A stretch of 16,606 nucleotides of DNA from DASXMT01 sp035569695 (GTDB lineage Bacteria > Actinomycetota > Acidimicrobiia > Acidimicrobiales > RAAP-2): assembly GCA_035569695.1 (NCBI GenBank), contig DATMMO010000120.1:1-16606 (forward strand), in the 5' to 3' direction. The position numbers and the translations under genes are program-made. This document shows positions 11,679-16,606 of this stretch, in pieces. The notes below the pieces were generated by a model, which made no database searches, had not been told where the DNA came from, and saw nothing but the letters and a program-made list of their open reading frames with translations. How positions within the stretch are numbered: position 1 is the stretch's first letter; each line of letters starts with the position of its first letter.

Positions 11679-14165
11679 TCAGGCGCGCTTCAGGGGAGCC
11701 ATCCGCAGCAACAACTGCTTCCGCCCGACCCCGGCGAATTGCACCGTGGCCTCGGCATTCTCGCCCGAGCCACTGGTGGCCAGGACCGTTCCCTCCCCCC
11801 ATCGGCCGTGCACCACCACCTCGCCGGCCTCCAGCCCGAGGGCTTCGGCCCCAGTGGTGACCGGATCGGGTCGCTTGACCCCACTGCCGTAGCGGTCCCC
11901 GGGGGTGGCGATCCCAGTCCCGAACCGGCTGAGCCCCGGCGTCCCCGCCGGCCGATCGTTCTCCCACGCGTCCCGGCCCGGCGCCGAGCGACGACCACCG
12001 AAGCCGGTGGCCGAGGCGCCGACCTCCCGCACCAGTTCGGCAGGCATCTCGGTGAGAAATCGGCTCGGTACGTTGCTACCCGTCTTGCCCCACAGCATCC
12101 GACTCCAGGCATGGGAGACGAACAGGTACTTCTCGGCCCGGGTGATGCCGACGTAGCAGAGCCTCCGCTCCTCTTCGAGCTCGACCGGGTCGCCCAGAGC
12201 CCGAAAATGGGGAAAGATACCGTCCTCCATCCCGACCAGGAACACGGCGGGAAACTCCAGCCCCTTGGCGATGTGCAGCGTCATGAGCGACACCCGGCTG
12301 GGATCGCCGTCGATCTCGTCGGAGTCGGCCACCAGCGCCGCCGCCTCCAGGAATTCCGGGAGCGACCGGTACTCGGCGGCCACGCCGGCGAGCTCGTCGA
12401 TGTTCTCCACCCGGCCCAGGGCCTCGATGCTGCCCTCGGCCAAGAGCTCGCTGCGATAGCCGGTGCGCTCGGCGATGGCCGAGGTCAGCTCGCCGGGGCC
12501 CAGGGGTCCGTCGGCATCGTGGTCGCCACCCGCGTCGGCGTCGGCGGGACGGGCCGACTGCTGGCCGTTGGAGTCGGGGCCGTCGAGCTGATCGTCCCAC
12601 TCGCCCTCCTCGGGGAAGGCGTCGAAGGCCTCGTCCACCCCGGGCTCCGGCCTCGTCATCCGGTCCCGGAGCTCATCGAGCAGCGAGGCCAGGTCCGAGA
12701 GGGCCTTCACCGCCTTGCCGGTGATCCCGGCCTGGTCGGCCCGGCCCACGGCGTCGCCGAACGACACCCCATTGAGCTGCGCCCACCCGGCCAGGCGGGC
12801 TACCGATGTCTCGCCCACACCCCGCTTGGGCACGTTGACGATGCGCCGCCAGCTCACCTCGTCGTCCGGATTGACCAGGACCCGTAGGTAGGCCAGGACG
12901 TCCTTCACCTCGCGCCGGTCGTAGAACCGGGTACCGCCCACCACCTTGTAGGGCACCTCGTGACGGACCATCGCCTCTTCCAGAGCACGGCTCTGCGCGT
13001 TGGTCCGGTAGAAGACGGCGACGTCGCCCCACCGGACGCCCTGCTCCCGATGGAGCCGGTCGATCTCGCTCGAGACCCACGCCGCTTCGTCGTGTTCGTC
13101 CTCGGCCCGGTAGCGGGCGATCCGCTCCCCCTCGCCGGCATCGGTCCACAACGTCTTGGGCTTCCGGGAGACGTTGTTGGCGATCACCGCGTTGGCGGCA
13201 TCGAGGATGTTCTGGGTCGACCGGAAATTCTGCTCGAGGGTCACCGTGGTGGCATCGGGAAACGCCTCCTCGAACTCCAAGATGTTGGTGATGTCGGCGC
13301 CGCGGAACCGGTAGACGGACTGATCGCTGTCTCCCACCACGACGATGTTGCGGTGCTCGCCGGCCAGCAGGACGGCCAGGGCGTTCTGGACCGCGTTCGT
13401 GTCCTGGAACTCGTCGATCAGGATATGGGTGAAGCGCTCCCGGTAGAGCTCGAGGACGTCGGGGTGCTCGCGGAACAGCCGAACGGCGTTGAGCAACAGG
13501 TCGTCGAAGTCCATGGCGTTGGCCGCTACCAAACGCCGTTGGTACTCGTCGTAGACGTCGGCGATCCGGCGGTCGAAGATGGTCACCGCCGCGGCCCGAT
13601 ACTCGGTGGGGCCCTGCTGGTTCGACTTGGCCTGGCTGATCTGGCCCAGGATGCTGCGCGGCGGCAGCTTCTTGGTGTCGATATCCATCTCGCGACAGAT
13701 GATCTCCACCAGTCGCCGCGAATCGGCGTCATCGTAGATGGTGAAGGAGCCTTTGTAGCCGAGGCGGTCGCCGTGGGCCCGCAGGATGCGGACGCAGGCC
13801 GAGTGGAAGGTGGACACCCACATGCGCCGGCCCCGCGGGCCGACCAGCGAGGCCACCCGCTGGCGCATCTCGTCGGCCGCCTTGTTGGTGAAGGTGATAG
13901 CCAGGATCTGCCAGGGCGCCGCGTCGCCCATGGCGATCAGATGGGCGATCCTCCGGGTCAGGACCCGGGTCTTCCCCGATCCGGCGCCGGCCACGATCAG
14001 TAGCGGGCTGCCCCGGTGGGTCACCGCGTCCCGTTGGGGCCCCGTCAGCCCCTCAAGCAGCTCGTGCGCGGCCACCTGGCGAACGCCTCCGCCGCTGACC
14101 TCGTCGCCTCTGACCTCGCCGCCGCCCGCCGACCGCGTGCTGCCATCCACGGCCGTCACTCCCAT
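11679..14165 (-). CDS. pcrA: UvrD/PcrA-type superfamily 1A DNA helicase with acidic insertion, 828 aa
   Basis: This is a 3'-5' DNA helicase of repair and replication-conflict resolution. SF1A motifs in order: Q-motif LTGPQRDAV (40-48), Walker A AGAGSGKT (59-66), TFTNKAADEM (91-100), Walker B ILIDEFQDTN (248-257), motif III VVGDSDQSVYRFRGAD (276-291), LEQNFRST (310-317), motif V SLMTLHIAKGLEFPAVF (626-642), motif VI EERRLCYVGITRAE (665-678). The C-terminal VVVHGRWGEGTVLA to LRMAPLKRA resembles the Tudor-like PcrA domain that binds RNA polymerase. Between LLDELRDRM and LTSAIAERTGY an acidic, low-complexity stretch of about 50 residues (504-558) is inserted, which PcrA relatives do not usually have. 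The ATG overlaps guaA by 10 bp; a GTG two codons later gives a GTGA overlap, and a GTG at residue 31 is also possible. Confidence 0.94.
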   Translation of the reverse strand: MGVTAVDGSTRSAGGGEVRGDEVSGGGVRQVAAHELLEGLTGPQRDAVTHRGSPLLIVAGAGSGKTRVLTRRIAHLIAMGDAAPWQILAITFTNKAADEMRQRVASLVGPRGRRMWVSTFHSACVRILRAHGDRLGYKGSFTIYDDADSRRLVEIICREMDIDTKKLPPRSILGQISQAKSNQQGPTEYRAAAVTIFDRRIADVYDEYQRRLVAANAMDFDDLLLNAVRLFREHPDVLELYRERFTHILIDEFQDTNAVQNALAVLLAGEHRNIVVVGDSDQSVYRFRGADITNILEFEEAFPDATTVTLEQNFRSTQNILDAANAVIANNVSRKPKTLWTDAGEGERIARYRAEDEHDEAAWVSSEIDRLHREQGVRWGDVAVFYRTNAQSRALEEAMVRHEVPYKVVGGTRFYDRREVKDVLAYLRVLVNPDDEVSWRRIVNVPKRGVGETSVARLAGWAQLNGVSFGDAVGRADQAGITGKAVKALSDLASLLDELRDRMTRPEPGVDEAFDAFPEEGEWDDQLDGPDSNGQQSARPADADAGGDHDADGPLGPGELTSAIAERTGYRSELLAEGSIEALGRVENIDELAGVAAEYRSLPEFLEAAALVADSDEIDGDPSRVSLMTLHIAKGLEFPAVFLVGMEDGIFPHFRALGDPVELEEERRLCYVGITRAEKYLFVSHAWSRMLWGKTGSNVPSRFLTEMPAELVREVGASATGFGGRRSAPGRDAWENDRPAGTPGLSRFGTGIATPGDRYGSGVKRPDPVTTGAEALGLEAGEVVVHGRWGEGTVLATSGSGENAEATVQFAGVGRKQLLLRMAPLKRA

Positions 14166-15748
14166 TCGATGGTGCCGGGCGGCTTGGACGTGATGTCCAA
14201 TGCCACCCGGTTGACGCCCTCGACCTCGTTGATGATCCTCGAGGACAGGCGCTCGAGCAGGTCGTAGGGCAACCGGGCCCAGTCGGCCGTCATGGCGTCG
14301 TCACTGGTGACGGCGCGAATCACGATGGGGTAGGCGTAGGTGCGACCGTCGCCCATCACCCCCACCGTGCGGACGGCGGGAAGGACGGCGAAGCTCTGCC
14401 ACAGCTCGCGATAGAGACCGGCCCGCCGGATCTCCTCGGTCACGATGGCGTCGGCGGCCCGCAGGATGTCGGCCCGCTCCGGGGTGACCTCGCCCACGAT
14501 GCGCACGGCCAGGCCGGGGCCGGGGAAGGGCTGGCGCCACACGATGTCATGGGGAAGGCCCAGCTCCTCGCCCACCGCCCGCACCTCGTCTTTGAACAAC
14601 AGCCGTAGCGGCTCGACCAGGTCGAAGGCCAGATCGTCGGGGAGCCCGCCCACATTGTGGTGCGACTTGATCTTGGCCGCGTCGGCCGAGCCCGACTCGA
14701 TGACGTCGGGGTACAGCGTGCCCTGGACCAGGAACCCGGCCGCCTCCCCGCCGGTGCCGTCGTCGTCGCTGACCAGTTCCCGAGCCACCTCTTCGAACAC
14801 CCTGATGAACAGCTCGCCGATGGCCTTGCGCTTGATCTCGGGATCGGTGACGCCGGCCAGGGCCGAGAAGAAGCGGTCGGCCGCTTTCACGTGGACCAGG
14901 TCGACATGGAACTGCCGACGGAACGTCTCTTCGACCTGTTCGCTCTCGCCCGACCGCATGAGGCCGGTGTCGACGAACACGCAGGTCAACTGGTCCCCAA
15001 TGGCCTTGTGCACCAGGGCGGCGGCCACGGCCGAGTCCACGCCGCCCGACAACGCGCACAGCACCCGAGCCTTGCCCACCTGGGCCTGCACCGCAGCCAC
15101 CTGGGCCTCGATGATCGAGGTATGGGTCCACGAAGGCGGGCACCCGCACACGTCGTAGAGGAACCGCTCCAGGAGATCGGTGCCCCGCTCGGTGTGGACG
15201 ACCTCGGGATGGAACTGCACGCCGTAGATGCGACGATCGGGGTCGTGGAGTGCAGCCACCGGAGCGTCGGCGCTGTGGGCGGTGGGGATGAACCCCTCGG
15301 GGACCACCGCGATCCCGTCGCCGTGGCTCATCCACACCTCGGCGGCGCTGGGCCAGTCGACGAACAGGGGCGAGCGCTCGGTCAGAGTCATGGTTGTGCG
15401 CCCGTACTCGCCCCGGCCGGTGCGAGCCACCTCGCCCCCCAGTTGCTGGGTCAGGAGCTGGGCGCCGTAACAGATGCCCAGGATAGGAACGCCCGACTCA
15501 TAGATGGCCGGATCGATGGCCGGCGCCGGCGTCTCGTTCACCGATTTCGGGCCGCCCGAGAGGATGATCCCCTGGGGCCGGTGGGCCAGCAGCTCGGCGG
15601 CCGTGGCCGTATGGGGCACGATCTCGGAGTAGACGTGAGCCTCGCGGACCCGGCGGGCGATCAGTTGCGCGTACTGGGCCCCGAAGTCGACGACCAGGAC
15701 CGGCCCGTCCGCCGGGCCACCGTCGACCCCCGGACCGGTCGCGGTCAA
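14156..15748 (-). CDS. guaA: GMP synthase (glutamine-hydrolysing), probable TTG start, 530 aa
   Basis: GuaA converts XMP, ATP and glutamine to GMP. The glutamine amidotransferase domain begins VLVVDFGAQYAQLIARRVRE and contains the catalytic Cys C93 in GICYGAQ, with H180 and E182 in VQFHPEV. The ATP pyrophosphatase P-loop is LSGGVDS (233-239), and the C-terminal dimerisation domain ends with the diagnostic SKPPGTIEWE. I place the start at a TTG overlapping the guaB3 stop as TTGA, giving 530 residues, close to the roughly 525 of the family. The frame continues upstream to a start at 15859, but that would add 37 unrelated residues lying within guaB3. The stop overlaps pcrA. Neighbouring guaB3 supplies the preceding or a related purine step. 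Confidence 0.95.
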   Translation of the reverse strand: MTATGPGVDGGPADGPVLVVDFGAQYAQLIARRVREAHVYSEIVPHTATAAELLAHRPQGIILSGGPKSVNETPAPAIDPAIYESGVPILGICYGAQLLTQQLGGEVARTGRGEYGRTTMTLTERSPLFVDWPSAAEVWMSHGDGIAVVPEGFIPTAHSADAPVAALHDPDRRIYGVQFHPEVVHTERGTDLLERFLYDVCGCPPSWTHTSIIEAQVAAVQAQVGKARVLCALSGGVDSAVAAALVHKAIGDQLTCVFVDTGLMRSGESEQVEETFRRQFHVDLVHVKAADRFFSALAGVTDPEIKRKAIGELFIRVFEEVARELVSDDDGTGGEAAGFLVQGTLYPDVIESGSADAAKIKSHHNVGGLPDDLAFDLVEPLRLLFKDEVRAVGEELGLPHDIVWRQPFPGPGLAVRIVGEVTPERADILRAADAIVTEEIRRAGLYRELWQSFAVLPAVRTVGVMGDGRTYAYPIVIRAVTSDDAMTADWARLPYDLLERLSSRIINEVEGVNRVALDITSKPPGTIEWE

Positions 15749-16606
15749 TGGCCCATGCCGACGCCCTGCGAGCGCTGCAGGTCCTTGCCCTCGGTCTGGA
15801 GCGACGGGGCCACCATGACCTCGGCCTTTTGGAATTCCTTGACCGATTGGTAGCCGCACGTGGCCATGGCCGTGCGCAGCGCCCCGAACAGGTTCATGCG
15901 ACCGTCGTTCTCGTGGGCCGGGCCCAGCAGGATCTCCTGGAGCGTCCCGCGCGTGGTGGTCTTCACCCGAGCCCCGCGGGGAAGGGTGGGGTGGAAAGTG
16001 GCCATGCCCCAGTGGAAGCCCCGGGCCGGGGCTTCGACCGCCGACGACAGGGGGGAGCCCAACATGACGGCGTCGGCCCCGCAGGCGATGGCCTTGGCGA
16101 TGTCACCGCCCTTGGACATGCCTCCGTCGGCGATCACGTGGCAGTAGACACCGGTCTCGTCCAGGTGGCGCATCCGGGCCCCGGCCACGTCGGCGATGGC
16201 GGTGGCCTGGGGGACGCCGATACCCAGGACGCCTCGGGTGGTGCAGGCATTGCCCGGCCCCACTCCGACCAGGACCCCGACTGCTCCGGTGCGCATCAGG
16301 TGGAGGCCGGCCTGGTACGAGGCACAGCCGCCGACGATGATAGGGATCTCGAATTCGCGGATGAACCGCTTGAGGTTGAGCGGCTCGGCCGTCTTGGACA
16401 CGTGCTCGGCCGACACCACCGTGCCCTGGATGACCAGAAGGTCCAACTCCGCGGCCAACAGGGCGGGCGCGAACGACTCCGTCTTTTGAGGCGTGACCGA
16501 GGCGGCCGTGGTGATCCCCGCCGCCTTCATCTCCCTGATCCGCTGGGTGACCAGGTCCATCTGCACCGGCTCGGCGTACATCTGCTGCATGCGGGCCGTG
16601 GCCTTC
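15745..16606 (-). CDS. guaB3: IMP dehydrogenase family protein GuaB3, C-terminal part (N-terminus beyond right edge)
   Basis: This is an IMPDH/GMP-reductase family TIM barrel without CBS domains, of the GuaB3 type common in actinobacteria. The frame is open to the window edge (KATARMQQMYAEPVQMDLV). The catalytic-Cys loop reads VGPGNACTTRGVLGIGVPQA, and the phosphate-binding segment is ADGGMSKGGDIAKAIACGADAVMLGS. The C-terminal flap region includes GSPLSSAVEAPARGFHWGMA and the tail LFGALRTAMATCGYQSVKEFQKAEVMVAP. About 287 residues are present; GuaB3 proteins are about 375 long, so some 90 residues lie outside. The stop overlaps the guaA TTG. Whether actinobacterial GuaB3 has full IMP dehydrogenase activity is less settled than for GuaB2-type enzymes. 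Confidence 0.93.
   Translation of the reverse strand, partial: KATARMQQMYAEPVQMDLVTQRIREMKAAGITTAASVTPQKTESFAPALLAAELDLLVIQGTVVSAEHVSKTAEPLNLKRFIREFEIPIIVGGCASYQAGLHLMRTGAVGVLVGVGPGNACTTRGVLGIGVPQATAIADVAGARMRHLDETGVYCHVIADGGMSKGGDIAKAIACGADAVMLGSPLSSAVEAPARGFHWGMATFHPTLPRGARVKTTTRGTLQEILLGPAHENDGRMNLFGALRTAMATCGYQSVKEFQKAEVMVAPSLQTEGKDLQRSQGVGMGH

Noticed and set aside
15749..15859. Extended N-terminus of guaA starting at 15859
   Set aside because: The added 37 residues overlap guaB3, are Gly/Arg/Pro-rich and do not resemble GMP synthase; the TTG at 15748 gives the family length.

Overview
The window is a compact, very GC-rich bacterial chromosome segment. It holds eleven protein genes, two of them cut by the window edges, and no complete RNA gene, insertion sequence, phage gene or CRISPR array. 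The gene content points to an actinobacterium: a decaprenyl-phosphate-arabinose (DPA) cassette (ubiA-like prenyltransferase, dprE1, dprE2), an actinobacterial-type GuaB3, apparently leaderless GTG-start genes and many 4-bp start/stop overlaps. The exact class (Acidimicrobiia would fit) is my inference and cannot be proven from this sequence alone.

Layout. 1-1695 (minus): purN and purH, de novo purine synthesis, overlapping by 4 bp; purH runs off the left edge. 1849-2703 (plus): an unrecognised secreted, C-terminally membrane-anchored protein. 2799-5532 (minus): sucC, sucD and a HAD phosphatase (HxpB/YniC type). The HAD gene appears to start at a CTG codon overlapping the sucD stop. 5533-5725: an unusual intercistronic leader before sucC, built from 17-20-nt repeats and almost free of U in the transcript. 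5726-6133 (minus): a stand-alone methylmalonyl-CoA-mutase-type B12-binding domain, metabolically one step before succinyl-CoA ligase. 6289-9744 (plus): the DPA operon, whose DprE1 carries an Ala at the position of the benzothiazinone-target Cys and a long histone-H1-like Lys/Ala/Pro tail. 9883-11442 (minus): a membrane-anchored phosphodiester glycosidase-like (NAGPA/DUF2233) protein with Gly/Arg repeats. 11679-16606 (minus): guaB3 (partial), guaA and pcrA/uvrD, each overlapping the next.

How the genes fit together. Purine synthesis appears at both ends: purN/purH to IMP, guaB3/guaA from IMP to GMP. The central minus-strand genes match the route methylmalonyl-CoA to succinyl-CoA to succinate. 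The plus-strand trio makes the arabinose donor for cell-wall arabinan, and the convergent glycosidase-like protein may also act in the envelope, though that rests only on location and domain type.

I see no wholly new multi-gene system. The most unusual signals are the DprE1 tail and residue change, the sucC leader repeat, the CTG-start HAD gene, an acidic insertion in PcrA, and a recurring theme of 18-bp tandem repeats in and between genes.
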